DNA of 35,399 bases from Oscillospiraceae bacterium. GTDB lineage: Bacteria > Bacillota > Clostridia > Oscillospirales > Oscillospiraceae. This document shows, one piece after another, positions 23,286 to 31,716 of this stretch. The stretch's first letter is position 1. Every line of letters begins with the position of its first letter. The notes under the pieces were generated by a model. The model had not been told where the DNA came from. It ran no database searches and was given only the letters and a program-made list of their open reading frames with translations. Location: NCBI GenBank assembly GCA_017452505.1, contig JAFTMI010000021.1, forward strand, positions 1 to 35,399, given 5' to 3'. Position numbers and translations under genes: made by a program.

Positions 23286-23823
23286 AATTTACCTCATTTT
23301 TCAGAGTCTTGCTCATTTCATCCAGGCGACCCTGGATGGTACCATCCACCTGGCAGCCGTCATAGCGCAGGCGTACGCCGCCCAACACGGCAGGATCAAT
23401 CTTACAAAGAAGAGCGATTTTCTTACCTGTGAGGGCAGTGAGCTTGTCCGTCAAACGGACTTTTTGGGCATCGCTGAGGGCGATCGCCGTAAAGACCTGC
23501 ACCTCCAAAATGCCCTTGTCGGTATTGTACTGCTCCCGGTAGGCCTTGCAGCATTCCGGGAATTGGCGGATATGGTTCTTCTCCGTCAGCAGCTTGCAAA
23601 AATTCAGTACATAGGTCTGCACCTTCCCCCGGAAGCCCTCTTCCAAAAGGTCAAGCCGCTCCTGCAGGGGGATATTGTGGGAGGCAAGAAGCTTCAGAAA
23701 TTCCGGGTTTTCGCCAAATACGGTCTGCAAAACCGCCAGCTCACCCAAAATCTGTTCTTCCAAGCCTTCCTCCTGCGCCAGGGTATAAAGTCCCTGGCCA
23801 TAAACAGTTCCTGCCTGGCTCAT
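23275..23823 (-). CDS. atpH: ATP synthase F1 delta subunit
   Basis: Protein of 182 residues linking F1 to the peripheral stalk. [65 protein letters not shown] and the C-terminal [30 protein letters not shown] (delta/OSCP signature area) support it. It overlaps atpF by four bases (ATGA) and atpA by 11. Confidence 0.95.
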   Translation of the reverse strand: MSQAGTVYGQGLYTLAQEEGLEEQILGELAVLQTVFGENPEFLKLLASHNIPLQERLDLLEEGFRGKVQTYVLNFCKLLTEKNHIRQFPECCKAYREQYNTDKGILEVQVFTAIALSDAQKVRLTDKLTALTGKKIALLCKIDPAVLGGVRLRYDGCQVDGTIQGRLDEMSKTLKNEVNYGT

Positions 23824-24326
23824 GGCTGCTCACCCAATTCTTCCAGGAAGCTGTCTACCAGCTGCTCCTGCCGGGCTGCATCCAAAGACTGTCCGACCAC
23901 CTTGCCGGCGATCTCCATAGCCAAAGAGGAAATCTCATTTTTGGCTTCACTGACAGCCTGTTTCTTCTCCCGGGCGATGTCCGCAGAGGCCTTCTCCCGG
24001 ATGGCATCGGCCTCCCGGTTTGCCTGGCGGATGATCTCCTCCTCCCGGCTCTTGCCCCGGGCCACAGCCTCTTTCACCAGCCGGTCGCTGGTTTCCTGGG
24101 CAGTTTCCAGCTTGGTCTGGTATTCCGATTCCAAAGCCTTCGCACTGTCCTGGGCGGATTGCGCCTGGGCATACATATCATCGATCTCCTGCTGGCGGTC
24201 GTGAATAATCTTCATAACCGGACCGAAAAGGAATTTCTTGGCTACGAAATAAATGGTCAGCGTGTTCAGCAGAACGAACAGAGCAGTCCAAAAGTTTACG
24301 CCTACAAATGCTTCAAATCGTCCCAC
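23820..24326 (-). CDS. atpF: ATP synthase F0 b subunit
   Basis: Protein of 168 residues with one N-terminal membrane helix (about 10-30, NFWTALFVLLNTLTIYFVAKKF) followed by a long charged coiled coil (RQQEIDDMYAQAQSAQDSAK ... ADAIREKASADIAREKKQAV), the peripheral stalk. The start is GTG at 24326 with AAAGGAG nine bases upstream. Only one b-type gene is present, as usual for homodimeric b2 enzymes. Confidence 0.95.
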   Translation of the reverse strand: MGRFEAFVGVNFWTALFVLLNTLTIYFVAKKFLFGPVMKIIHDRQQEIDDMYAQAQSAQDSAKALESEYQTKLETAQETSDRLVKEAVARGKSREEEIIRQANREADAIREKASADIAREKKQAVSEAKNEISSLAMEIAGKVVGQSLDAARQEQLVDSFLEELGEQP

Positions 24327-24361
24327 TTCTGCGTACTCCTTTCAAATATTCTTTTGGGAGA

Positions 24362-24607
24362 TCACAGAAGGAACATAATCAGCAGCGCAATAACCAGAGA
24401 GTAAATACCGGTGGTCTCTGCGATAGCACAGCCCATGATCATAGTGGAACGCAGAGTACCTGCAGTTTCGGGTTGACGCGCCATACCGTCCAGTGCGTGA
24501 GCTACAGCATTACCTTCACCGATACCGGGGCCGATAGCACCGATACCCATACACAGACCTGCACCGATAGCCTTGCCGGCGATTGCGATTGCGTTTGCTA
24601 ATTCCAT
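24362..24607 (-). CDS. atpE: ATP synthase F0 c subunit, two-carboxylate type
   Basis: Protein of 81 residues: two membrane helices joined by the polar loop ARQPE (43-47). Helix 1 has GIGAIGPGIGEG, placing Glu31 where Na+-coupled c subunits carry Gln and H+ types usually a small or Asn residue; helix 2 has the ion-binding Glu64 in CAIAETTGIYSLV, with Thr65-Thr66 where Na+ enzymes have Ser-Thr. The Glu/Glu pair matches the two-carboxylate motif described for the Na+ c-ring of Fusobacterium nucleatum. Na+ coupling is therefore likely but inferred. The RBS AGGAGG is well placed. Confidence 0.95.
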   Translation of the reverse strand: MELANAIAIAGKAIGAGLCMGIGAIGPGIGEGNAVAHALDGMARQPETAGTLRSTMIMGCAIAETTGIYSLVIALLIMFLL

Positions 24608-24649
24608 AATAATTTCCTCCTAATATTGTTGTTTATAATTACTTATGAA

Positions 24650-25549
24650 TTAAGTTTTTTCTTTCTCTTGGGGTTCCGGGAGAGATCCGGCAATATACAC
24701 CATCGTAAGCAAGCTGAACACATAAGCCTGCACAAAGCCGGAGAACAGATCGAAATAACAGGAAAGCACAGCAGGAATACCATAAGACAGGATGGGAATA
24801 CCCGAAAGCACACCCAACGCCTGCAACAGGCCAAACAAGCCAAGCACCCCGGAAAGGATACCGAACACCAATGCTGCTCTCTTTCCCTTTTTCTTCCACA
24901 GGAAACAAAGGCCTGCACCAACCGCCATCATCACTGCACCAACCAGCCAGCCCTGCGATGCGATCAGATTCAAAATTGCCACGGAGGCCGCGCTGAGCGC
25001 TGCGTAGATAATGGTGGTAATAACACCGCCGCCGGCCACATTGCCGAAATGACGGAAAGCCATAGACAAAGGCTGGGCGATCTCCGACACGATATTCATC
25101 GGTGTCATCACCACGATAGGCTCAGTAAAGCCCTTGAGCCAGCCGCCAAAACCTTTGTTTTTGATGCTGTTATACCAAATGATCGCTGTGACCATCAGCG
25201 CCCATACCATCACACAGCTTACATCCGCTGTTGCCGAACGCAGAAAGCCTGTTAATCCGATCAGTGTACCGCAGATGGAGCTGAGGAATATGGTGCCAAT
25301 AAAGGGAGTCCAATGGACATTATGCGCGCCCATAGTTTCCACCACCATATTTTGCAGCATCATCACGCCTTTTTCCACCATCACCTGCTTGCCATCCGGG
25401 CGTTTTTTCAACCCCTTGCCCAAAGCAATGCAGGCCCAGCACAAAATCACTGTTACGATCAAAAACGATACTGTGGTCTGGGTAATAGGGATCCCACCGA
25501 ATATGGGAATGGTAAAATAGATAAATGCGCCGTCAACACTTATATTCAT
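24650..25549 (-). CDS. atpB: ATP synthase F0 a subunit with extra hydrophobic insert
   Basis: Membrane protein of 299 residues, the stator channel. The essential Arg166 lies in SMAFRHFGNVAGGGVI, matching LRLFGN of the family, and FVQAYVFSLLTMVYIAGSL closes the last helix. Most a subunits are about 230-270 residues; here about 55 residues (roughly 196-252, containing WLVGAVMMAVGAGLCFLW, a KKKGKR loop and LVFGILSGVLGLFGLLQAL) are inserted between the two helices facing the c-ring, perhaps an extra helical hairpin. The start overlaps the TGA of the AtpI-like gene as ATGA. Confidence 0.94.
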   Translation of the reverse strand: MNISVDGAFIYFTIPIFGGIPITQTTVSFLIVTVILCWACIALGKGLKKRPDGKQVMVEKGVMMLQNMVVETMGAHNVHWTPFIGTIFLSSICGTLIGLTGFLRSATADVSCVMVWALMVTAIIWYNSIKNKGFGGWLKGFTEPIVVMTPMNIVSEIAQPLSMAFRHFGNVAGGGVITTIIYAALSAASVAILNLIASQGWLVGAVMMAVGAGLCFLWKKKGKRAALVFGILSGVLGLFGLLQALGVLSGIPILSYGIPAVLSCYFDLFSGFVQAYVFSLLTMVYIAGSLPEPQEKEKT

Positions 25550-25953
25550 ACTGACTTATCACCCGGCTTTCTTCTGAAAAATTCCCAAAGGGTCAAGGTA
25601 AACCGCACAAACACAAGCGGCACCACCAGGGCGATCACATTGCAGATGCCGCTTTTGGCAAAAGCAAACAGCACCACTGCCATTACAAGCATTCGCAGCG
25701 CATAAGAGCCTTTGATAGCCGCCTGTCCACCCTTCACATCCTGGTTTTGAGCCTTGTCCGCAGCAATGTTTACGCCGATGGCCATCACAAAGAAATTGGC
25801 AATCGCCACCAGACCGCCAACGATGCCGCCCCAAAGCACACCCATATCAAATTTCCCCAGCAGGGCAAAAATACCCATCATTGCCGCCACGCCCAGGGCT
25901 TCACCCAAGGCCACAATGCCGGTCTGCCGGAGGAGTTCTTTCCTTACGTCCAT
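25546..25953 (-). CDS. atpI: ATP synthase subunit I-like protein
   Basis: Small membrane protein of 135 residues with four predicted helices (TGIVALGEALGVAAMMGIFALLG, LWGGIVGGLVAIANFFVMAIGV, YALRMLVMAVVLFAFA, VIALVVPLVFVRFTLTLWEFF), matching the ATP-synt_I group that helps c-ring assembly or Mg2+ supply. It lies immediately before atpB with an ATGA overlap and after another small AtpI-like gene. The identification rests on topology, the GGxxAxxNF pattern in helix 2 and position. Confidence 0.8.
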   Translation of the reverse strand: MDVRKELLRQTGIVALGEALGVAAMMGIFALLGKFDMGVLWGGIVGGLVAIANFFVMAIGVNIAADKAQNQDVKGGQAAIKGSYALRMLVMAVVLFAFAKSGICNVIALVVPLVFVRFTLTLWEFFRRKPGDKSV

Positions 25954-25967
25954 TTATGCTTCTCCAA

Positions 25968-26222
25968 TCAATCGTGTTCCCCAAAGGAAACAGGGGGGTC
26001 TTCTTTTTCTTTCTCCTTGCTCAGCCTGTTCAGCACCTTCAGATTCCGGACAAATCCGTCAACGGCGCAAAACAGCCCCAATCCGATACCCAAAAGCACC
26101 ACCCACAGGCCCAGATCAAAACGGTTTTTCAGCCAAACAGCCAGCAGAACGAAGCCTGCCAGGGGCACTGCCGTGCTTAATCCCAGCTGGGTCAGCCAAA
26201 CAAGCAGGTGCAAATTTTTCAT
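25968..26222 (-). CDS. AtpZ/AtpI-like small membrane protein
   Basis: First gene of the ATP synthase operon. Protein of 84 residues with two helices (LTQLGLSTAVPLAGFVLLAVWL and LWVVLLGIGLGLFCAVDGFV) and a charged C-terminal tail. The GLS...P..G pattern and the two-helix hairpin match the F0F1-ATPase 'gene 1' (AtpZ) family, which forms cation-transport or assembly helpers with AtpI. The start was set at ATG 26222, five bases after GGGGTGG; an in-frame GTG three codons earlier is less likely. Confidence 0.8.
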   Translation of the reverse strand: MKNLHLLVWLTQLGLSTAVPLAGFVLLAVWLKNRFDLGLWVVLLGIGLGLFCAVDGFVRNLKVLNRLSKEKEKEDPPVSFGEHD

Positions 26223-26251
26223 ACATTCCACCCCATTATATATTGTCTTAT

Positions 26252-26279
26252 ATTATACCAAATTTTCCATATTATGCAA
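26252..26279 (-). promoter_or_regulatory. Promoter of the ATP synthase operon
   Basis: TTGCAT (26274-26279), 16-bp spacer, TATAAT (26252-26257) preceded by TGG, giving an extended -10. It is the only clear promoter found upstream of the twelve-gene run ending at atpC. Confidence 0.85.
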
Positions 26280-26373
26280 GTAGCCTTTTTTAAATTATTT
26301 CCCAAAACCCCTTTATAATTTCCCAAAAATATAGTAAACTTACAGAAGACAAAAAAAGACAGGAGGCGGTAGC

Positions 26374-28587
26374 TTGAACCAGCAGGAATTGGAGATTTTA
26401 CAGGGCACTATTGGTGCCGTTGTTTTTCAGAATTATGATAATGGCTACGCCGTCCTGCGCCTGCAGTTAGAGGACGGTCAAACCGTCACCGTGGTGGGCA
26501 CCATTCCCCTGCCGGCTATCGGCGAACGGCTGATGGTCACCGGCAAATGGGCCACCCACAGCAGCTACGGCAAACAATTCGAGGCGGAGTTTTTGGAGCG
26601 GCTGATGCCCCAAACCGCCCCGCAAATCATTACATATCTTTCTAGCCGTGTCATTAAGGGAATCGGTCCTGTGATGGCAAACCGGATCGTGCAAAAATTC
26701 GGCGATCAAACCTTAGTGGTTATGGAACGAGAGCCGGAGCGCCTTGCAGAGGTTGTGGGCATCTCTGACAAAAAGGCCATGGAGATCGGCGAGGCCTTCC
26801 GCCTGCAGGTGGGTATGCGCCATTTGATGGAGTTCTTCACGCTCCACCAGCTACCCACCGAACTGGCAGTAAAAACCTATAAAGTTTACGGCGAGGCAAC
26901 CATCGACCTGCTCTATGACAATCCCTATTTGCTGATGGACGAAGACTTGGAAGCGCCCTTTGGCGCTGTGGACCGTTTCGCCATCGACTTAGGTGTTGCC
27001 GGGGATGATACCCGGCGGGTCAGCGCAGGCATTCTCTTTGAGCTGCGCTATAATCTCACCGCAGGCCACAGTTTCCTGCCGGAAGACAAGCTCATCGGTG
27101 CCACCGCCCAGCTTTTGAATGTGGACAATGCCACCGTAGAAATGGGCATTGCCCGGCTTTTGGAAGAAGAGCAGCTGGTGCGGGATCATTTGGCCGACAT
27201 TCAAATCCTCTATCTGCCCCCTCTGTACCGGGCAGAAACCTACTGCACCCGGCGGTTACTGGCACATACCGCCACCCGCTACCCCGCCCCGGCATCCTTC
27301 AGCAAGAAGCTTCGTACTGCCGCCCAGTCAAGCGGCTTAGAATACTCCTCCCAACAGGAGCTTGCTCTGCAAGAAGCCGCCACCTCCGGACTTTTGCTGA
27401 TCACCGGTGGCCCCGGCACCGGTAAAACCACCGTTCTCAACGGCATTTTATCCCTGTATGAGCAGATGGGCCTTAAGACCCTTCTATGCGCTCCCACGGG
27501 CCGGGCCGCCAAGCGGCTGACGGACGTGACGGGCCGGGAGGCCTCCACCATTCACCGGCTCTTGGGTGCGGGCATTGACCCCCACACCGGCAAGCTTTTC
27601 TTTGCCAAGGACGAAAGTGACCCTCTGCGGGCTGACGCTGTCATTGTGGACGAGATGTCCATGGTGGATGTGCAGCTTTTGGGAAGTCTTCTCCAGGCCG
27701 TTCCCCAAACTGCCCGCTTGATTTTAGTAGGCGACCCGGATCAGCTTCCCCCTGTGGGCCCGGGCTTCCCCTTCAGTGATATGCTCCGCAGCGCTATGCT
27801 CCCGGCAGTAAAGCTGACGGAAATCTTCCGTCAAGCCCAGGAGAGCCTTATCGTTATGAATGCCCACCGGGTAAACCGTGGGGAAATGCCGGAGCTACGG
27901 AACACAAAAAGCGACTTTTTCTTCCTGCAGGGCCGTTCCGAGGCGCAGGTCGCCCAAACCATTGTAGGTCTGTGCGCCACAAGGCTTCCCCAAAATATGG
28001 GCATTCCTGCCGACCAAATTCAAGTCCTTTGTCCCACAAAGAAAGGCCCAGCGGGCACTGTGGCTCTGAACAAGCTGCTCCAGGCCCACTTAAATCCCGC
28101 TGCCCCCACCAAGCAGGAAAAAAATGTGGGTGATACGGTGTTCCGGGTGGGTGACCGGGTCATGCAGATCCGCAACAATTACGACCTTCTGTGGAAAAAG
28201 ACCGACGGCAGCGCCGTAGGCGCCGGTATCTTCAACGGCGACGTGGGTATCGTCACCAAGGTGGACAACCAATTGGAAGTGCTTACTGTGGTTTTTGATG
28301 ACCGGGAGGCAGACTATGATTTCACCCAGTTAAACGAACTGGAGCTGGCCTATGCCATGACCGTGCATAAGAGCCAGGGCAGTGAGTACCGGGCTGTGAT
28401 CCTCAGCGCCTGGAATGCATCCAGCTATCTGCTCAGCCGCAGCATTCTATACACCGCCATCACCCGGGCCCGGGAACTGCTGATCATTGCAGGTCGTCCG
28501 GAGACCGTGGCTACCATGACCCAAAATGCCAAGACCGGCCGCCGTTACACAGGCCTAAAGCTACGCTTGCAGAACAAAGGAGCGTAA
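26374..28587 (+). CDS. recD2: RecD2-type ATP-dependent DNA helicase
   Basis: Protein of 737 residues, the usual RecD2 length. Residues about 1-90 form an OB-like N domain; 90-140 hold helix-hairpin-helix elements (VIKGIGPVMANRIVQKFG, AEVVGISDKKAMEIGEAF); the SF1B motor follows with P-loop GGPGTGKTT (345-353), motif II VIVDEMSMVD, motif III VGDPDQLPPVGPG, and the C-terminal AYAMTVHKSQGSEYRAVIL and LYTAITRARELLIIAG. It unwinds DNA 5'-3' and acts in repair, outside a RecBCD complex. The start is TTG at 26374, with AGGAGG seven bases upstream and no closer ATG. It begins a plus-strand run with the comF-like gene; its promoter is not clear. Confidence 0.96.
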   Translation: MNQQELEILQGTIGAVVFQNYDNGYAVLRLQLEDGQTVTVVGTIPLPAIGERLMVTGKWATHSSYGKQFEAEFLERLMPQTAPQIITYLSSRVIKGIGPVMANRIVQKFGDQTLVVMEREPERLAEVVGISDKKAMEIGEAFRLQVGMRHLMEFFTLHQLPTELAVKTYKVYGEATIDLLYDNPYLLMDEDLEAPFGAVDRFAIDLGVAGDDTRRVSAGILFELRYNLTAGHSFLPEDKLIGATAQLLNVDNATVEMGIARLLEEEQLVRDHLADIQILYLPPLYRAETYCTRRLLAHTATRYPAPASFSKKLRTAAQSSGLEYSSQQELALQEAATSGLLLITGGPGTGKTTVLNGILSLYEQMGLKTLLCAPTGRAAKRLTDVTGREASTIHRLLGAGIDPHTGKLFFAKDESDPLRADAVIVDEMSMVDVQLLGSLLQAVPQTARLILVGDPDQLPPVGPGFPFSDMLRSAMLPAVKLTEIFRQAQESLIVMNAHRVNRGEMPELRNTKSDFFFLQGRSEAQVAQTIVGLCATRLPQNMGIPADQIQVLCPTKKGPAGTVALNKLLQAHLNPAAPTKQEKNVGDTVFRVGDRVMQIRNNYDLLWKKTDGSAVGAGIFNGDVGIVTKVDNQLEVLTVVFDDREADYDFTQLNELELAYAMTVHKSQGSEYRAVILSAWNASSYLLSRSILYTAITRARELLIIAGRPETVATMTQNAKTGRRYTGLKLRLQNKGA

Positions 28588-28590
28588 CCC

Positions 28591-29247
28591 TTGTTTTCCT
28601 GGCTGCTCGACTTGCTGTTTCCACCCAAATGCGTGCTGTGTAAGAGTCTTCTTTCCCGGGAAGAGACGGATATTTGCCACCGTTGCCGGCAGAATACCCC
28701 GGAAATGGAAAAACCAAAATTTAGGCTTTCTTTTGTTGCAGGATGGACCGCTTTGTGGTATTATAAAGATGATGTTCGATCAAGTATGCTCCGATTCAAA
28801 TTCGGCAAGAAACGCCATTATGCTCTGTCCTACGGACGGGCATTGGCAATGCATCTGCAGCAAAAGGGCTTTGATCAGTACGATGTGCTTACCTATATCC
28901 CTGTGTCGCCCTTGCGAAAATTCCGCCGCAGCTATGACCAGGTAGAGCTGATTGCCGGAGCTGTGGCAGATGAGTTGGGCCTTCGGCTCACTCCCACCTT
29001 GCGGAAAATCCGCAATACACCGCCTCAATCGGGCTTTAAGGATGTATCCCAGCGCCGTGCCAATGTGCTGGGCGCATACAGAATCAAAGACTCCGACCTG
29101 ATCCGGGGAAAACGGATCCTTCTGCTGGACGATGTGATCACCACCGGTGCCACCGCCTCAGAATGCGCCAGGGTCCTTCTGGTGGCCGGTGCAAAAGAAG
29201 TATACTGTGCCGCTATGGCAGCGGCCCATCAAGATAAGAATAAGTAG
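28591..29247 (+). CDS. ComF-family phosphoribosyltransferase-like protein
   Basis: Protein of 218 residues with an N-terminal double zinc finger (CVLC and CHRC) and a PRTase fold with PRPP loop LLLDDVITTGAT. The middle has YIPVSPLRKFRRSYDQVELIA and RKIRNTPPQSGFKDVSQRRANV, the ComF hallmarks. In Bacillus ComF aids DNA uptake; many non-competent bacteria also keep the gene, so competence is not implied. The start is TTG at 28591, three bases after the recD2 stop, with AAGGAG upstream, so it is co-transcribed with recD2. Confidence 0.93.
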   Translation: MFSWLLDLLFPPKCVLCKSLLSREETDICHRCRQNTPEMEKPKFRLSFVAGWTALWYYKDDVRSSMLRFKFGKKRHYALSYGRALAMHLQQKGFDQYDVLTYIPVSPLRKFRRSYDQVELIAGAVADELGLRLTPTLRKIRNTPPQSGFKDVSQRRANVLGAYRIKDSDLIRGKRILLLDDVITTGATASECARVLLVAGAKEVYCAAMAAAHQDKNK

Positions 29248-29255
29248 GTGAGGTT

Positions 29256-30296
29256 ATGCAATTTGTATCCCAAGACTTAGGTATTGACCTGGGTACTTCC
29301 AATGTTTTGATCTATGCCGCAAACCAGGGCATCACCGCAAGAGAGCCCTCTGTGGTTGCCGTGGATAAGAACTCCGGTAAGATCCTCCAGGTTGGCGCTG
29401 CCGCCCGGAATATGCTGGGCCGTACCCCCGGCAATGTGGTGGCTATGCACCCGTTGAAAGACGGCGTGGTCTCCGACCACGAAATGACCGTGAAGATGCT
29501 GCAGCATCTGATCCGTTCCGCCACTAACAAATCTTCCCTCTTCACTCCCAAACCCAGAGTAATTATCTGCGTGCCCAGCAGCATCACCGAGGTGGAAGAG
29601 CGTTCCGTTATCAATGCCGCTCTGGAAGCCGGCGCTCGCCGTGTGTACCTGATCGAAGAGCCTTTGGCAGCTGCCCTGGGCGCCGGTCTTGACATCAGCG
29701 GTCCTAAGGGCCATTTGGTCGTAGATATGGGCGGCGGTACAACAGATATCGCTGTGCTTTCTATGAACGGCGTGGCAAATGCCACCTCTTTGAAGATCGC
29801 CGGTGACCATTTCGACGAAATCATCGCTCGGCATATCCGCCGTAACCACCAAGTCGTTATCGGACAGTCCACCGCCGAGGACATTAAAATCCAAATCGGC
29901 TCCGTGTTGCGCCGGAACGAAGAATTGTTTATGGAAGTCAAGGGCAGAGATGCCAAGTCCGGCAGACCCAGAAGCATCGAAATCAATTCTACGGAAATCT
30001 GCGGTGTTCTTTACCGCCCCGCCCTCCGAATTGCCGAGGCGGTAAACGCCATGTTGGAGGACACCTCCGCAGAATTGGTTGGTGACCTGAACGAAACCGG
30101 TATCGTGCTCACCGGCGGCAGCAGCCAGCTTTGGGGTATGGATATGCTCCTGGAAAAGGAAGTGGGTATCCCCTGTACCATCGCCGACGACCCCGCCGCC
30201 TGCGTGGCTTACGGCTGCGGCAAGAGCCTTGCCTGGATCACCCGTATGACCGACGGCCCAGTAAATATCGCGCGAAAGCGTTTAATGAGAGGATAA
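29256..30296 (+). CDS. MreB/Mbl rod-shape protein
   Basis: Actin-like protein of 346 residues that polymerises under the membrane and directs lateral wall synthesis. Phosphate 1 LGIDLGTSNVLIYA, connect-1 LIEEPLAAALGAGLDI, phosphate 2 LVVDMGGGTTDIAVLSMNG and adenosine motif GIVLTGGSSQLWGMDMLL are complete. The family name (MreB, Mbl or MreBH) cannot be fixed because no mreC/mreD follow. It sits eight bases after the comF-like gene, and a ceramidase-like gene follows after five bases, so the run recD2-comF-mreB-ceramidase-like is probably one transcript. Confidence 0.95.
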   Translation: MQFVSQDLGIDLGTSNVLIYAANQGITAREPSVVAVDKNSGKILQVGAAARNMLGRTPGNVVAMHPLKDGVVSDHEMTVKMLQHLIRSATNKSSLFTPKPRVIICVPSSITEVEERSVINAALEAGARRVYLIEEPLAAALGAGLDISGPKGHLVVDMGGGTTDIAVLSMNGVANATSLKIAGDHFDEIIARHIRRNHQVVIGQSTAEDIKIQIGSVLRRNEELFMEVKGRDAKSGRPRSIEINSTEICGVLYRPALRIAEAVNAMLEDTSAELVGDLNETGIVLTGGSSQLWGMDMLLEKEVGIPCTIADDPAACVAYGCGKSLAWITRMTDGPVNIARKRLMRG

Positions 30297-30301
30297 AGAT
30301 T

Positions 30302-31648
30302 ATGAACACATTACAAGTTGGTTTTTCCCGTGTAAATGTTACCCCTATGCTGGGCATCGGCATGGCCGGTTACCAGATCCGTCGGAACGCCGACGGTGTC
30401 CTTGATGAGTTGGAGATCAACTGCCTGGCCGTTGCCTGTGGCGACAGCAAAGCTGTCCTCATTGCCATTGACCACTGCGGCATCGTGAAATCCGTGCTGA
30501 ATCCTATGCGTCAGCAGATCTGCGATGTGACCGGTCTTCCCTGGGAGGCTGTGTACATCCACTCCACCCACACCCACACCGGTCCTTTCCTGAACCCCAA
30601 CCCCACCGATCCTCTGGAGATCGAATATGCCCAAACCGTCACACGGAAGATGGGCGATGTAGCCAAGATGGCTTTGGATGATCTGAAGCCTGCCAAGATG
30701 GGCTACGGTGTGGGTCATGCACCCAACATTGCCTTTGTCCGCCGTTTCCGTATGAAGGACGGCTCTGTCCGTACCAACCCCGGCGTGGATAATCCCGATA
30801 TCCTCCACCCCATCGGCGATGTGGATGAGCGGGTGAATGTGCTCCGCTTTGACCGGGAAGACGGTCAGAGTTTTGCCCTCGTTAACTTCGGCAACCATCC
30901 CGATGTGGTTGGCGGCTGCAAAATTTCCGCTGACTGGCCCGGCTTCACCCGTAAGACCGTGGAAAAGGTGCTGGACAACACCAAATGCATTTTCTTCAAC
31001 GGTGCCCAGGGCGATGTGAACCATGTGAATGTTCACCCCACTGGCGGCTACCTCAACGATATGTTTATGGACTTCGACGATGTAGCCCGTGGCTACAAGC
31101 ACGCAGAGTACTTAGGCCGTGTGGTCACCGCAGGCGTGCTGCAGATCTGGGACAAGGTCAAGTATGTGGATGTGGACTCCATCCGTTTCACTCAGAAGAT
31201 TCTGGAAGTCCCCTCCAATATGCCCACGCCCGAGGATGATATGGCAGAGGCCCATCGGATCGCCCAAGTCCACGACGAGGGCCGCGACGAGGAACTGCCA
31301 TGGGTGGGTATGATGCGTACCACCGTGGTTGCCAAGGCCTGCCGCCTGGTGCGGCTGGAGAATGGTCCGGCCATCTTCCAGATGCCCCTGTCCGGCATCG
31401 CCATCGGCCCCGTGGCTATGGTTGGTATCCCCGGCGAGCCCTTCACCGGTGTAGGCCGTGGCTTGAAGGAAGCCCCCGATTGGGCAATGGTCCTGCCCAC
31501 CTGTAACACCAACGCCAAGGAAGGCTACTTCCCCATGCTGGAGTGCTACGAAGAAGGCGGCTACGAGGCCGGCGGCTCCAACTACAAGGCCGGCGTTGCG
31601 GAGATCCTCATCAAAGAGGGTCTGGATATGCTGAAAAACCTCAAATAA
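30302..31648 (+). CDS. Neutral/alkaline ceramidase-like protein
   Basis: Protein of 448 residues resembling the N-terminal catalytic domain of neutral ceramidases: VGFSRVNVTPMLGIGMAGY at the start, VLIAIDHCGI, HSTHTHTGP with His87/His90/His92 (zinc site region), FALVNFGNHPDVVGG and FNGAQGDVNHVN. It lacks a signal peptide and the C-terminal domain of true secreted ceramidases, so a cytoplasmic amidase-type hydrolase is more likely; the natural substrate is unknown. The start ATG 30302 is preceded by GAGAGG nine bases upstream and lies five bases after the mreB stop. Confidence 0.85.
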   Translation: MNTLQVGFSRVNVTPMLGIGMAGYQIRRNADGVLDELEINCLAVACGDSKAVLIAIDHCGIVKSVLNPMRQQICDVTGLPWEAVYIHSTHTHTGPFLNPNPTDPLEIEYAQTVTRKMGDVAKMALDDLKPAKMGYGVGHAPNIAFVRRFRMKDGSVRTNPGVDNPDILHPIGDVDERVNVLRFDREDGQSFALVNFGNHPDVVGGCKISADWPGFTRKTVEKVLDNTKCIFFNGAQGDVNHVNVHPTGGYLNDMFMDFDDVARGYKHAEYLGRVVTAGVLQIWDKVKYVDVDSIRFTQKILEVPSNMPTPEDDMAEAHRIAQVHDEGRDEELPWVGMMRTTVVAKACRLVRLENGPAIFQMPLSGIAIGPVAMVGIPGEPFTGVGRGLKEAPDWAMVLPTCNTNAKEGYFPMLECYEEGGYEAGGSNYKAGVAEILIKEGLDMLKNLK

Positions 31649-31655
31649 ATACACC

Positions 31656-31690
31656 AAGACCCAGGAACTTGTTATTCCTGGGTCTTATTT
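31656..31690 (+). terminator. Terminator of the mreB/ceramidase-like unit
   Basis: AAGACCCAGGAA (31656-31667) pairs with TTCCTGGGTCTT (31675-31686), 7-nt loop, followed by ATTTG. A small hairpin GGCGGGGGC/GCTCCTGCC (31695-31714) follows and ends at the convergent gene. Confidence 0.8.
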
Positions 31691-31716
31691 GTAGGGCGGG
31701 GGCTTGCTCCTGCCGT

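Noticed and set aside
30131-30301. Upstream extension of the ceramidase-like gene into mreB
   Set aside because: The in-frame extension overlaps conserved MreB coding sequence and gives an Arg/Tyr/Gly-rich shadow translation; ATG 30302 starts the conserved VGFSRVNVTP region.
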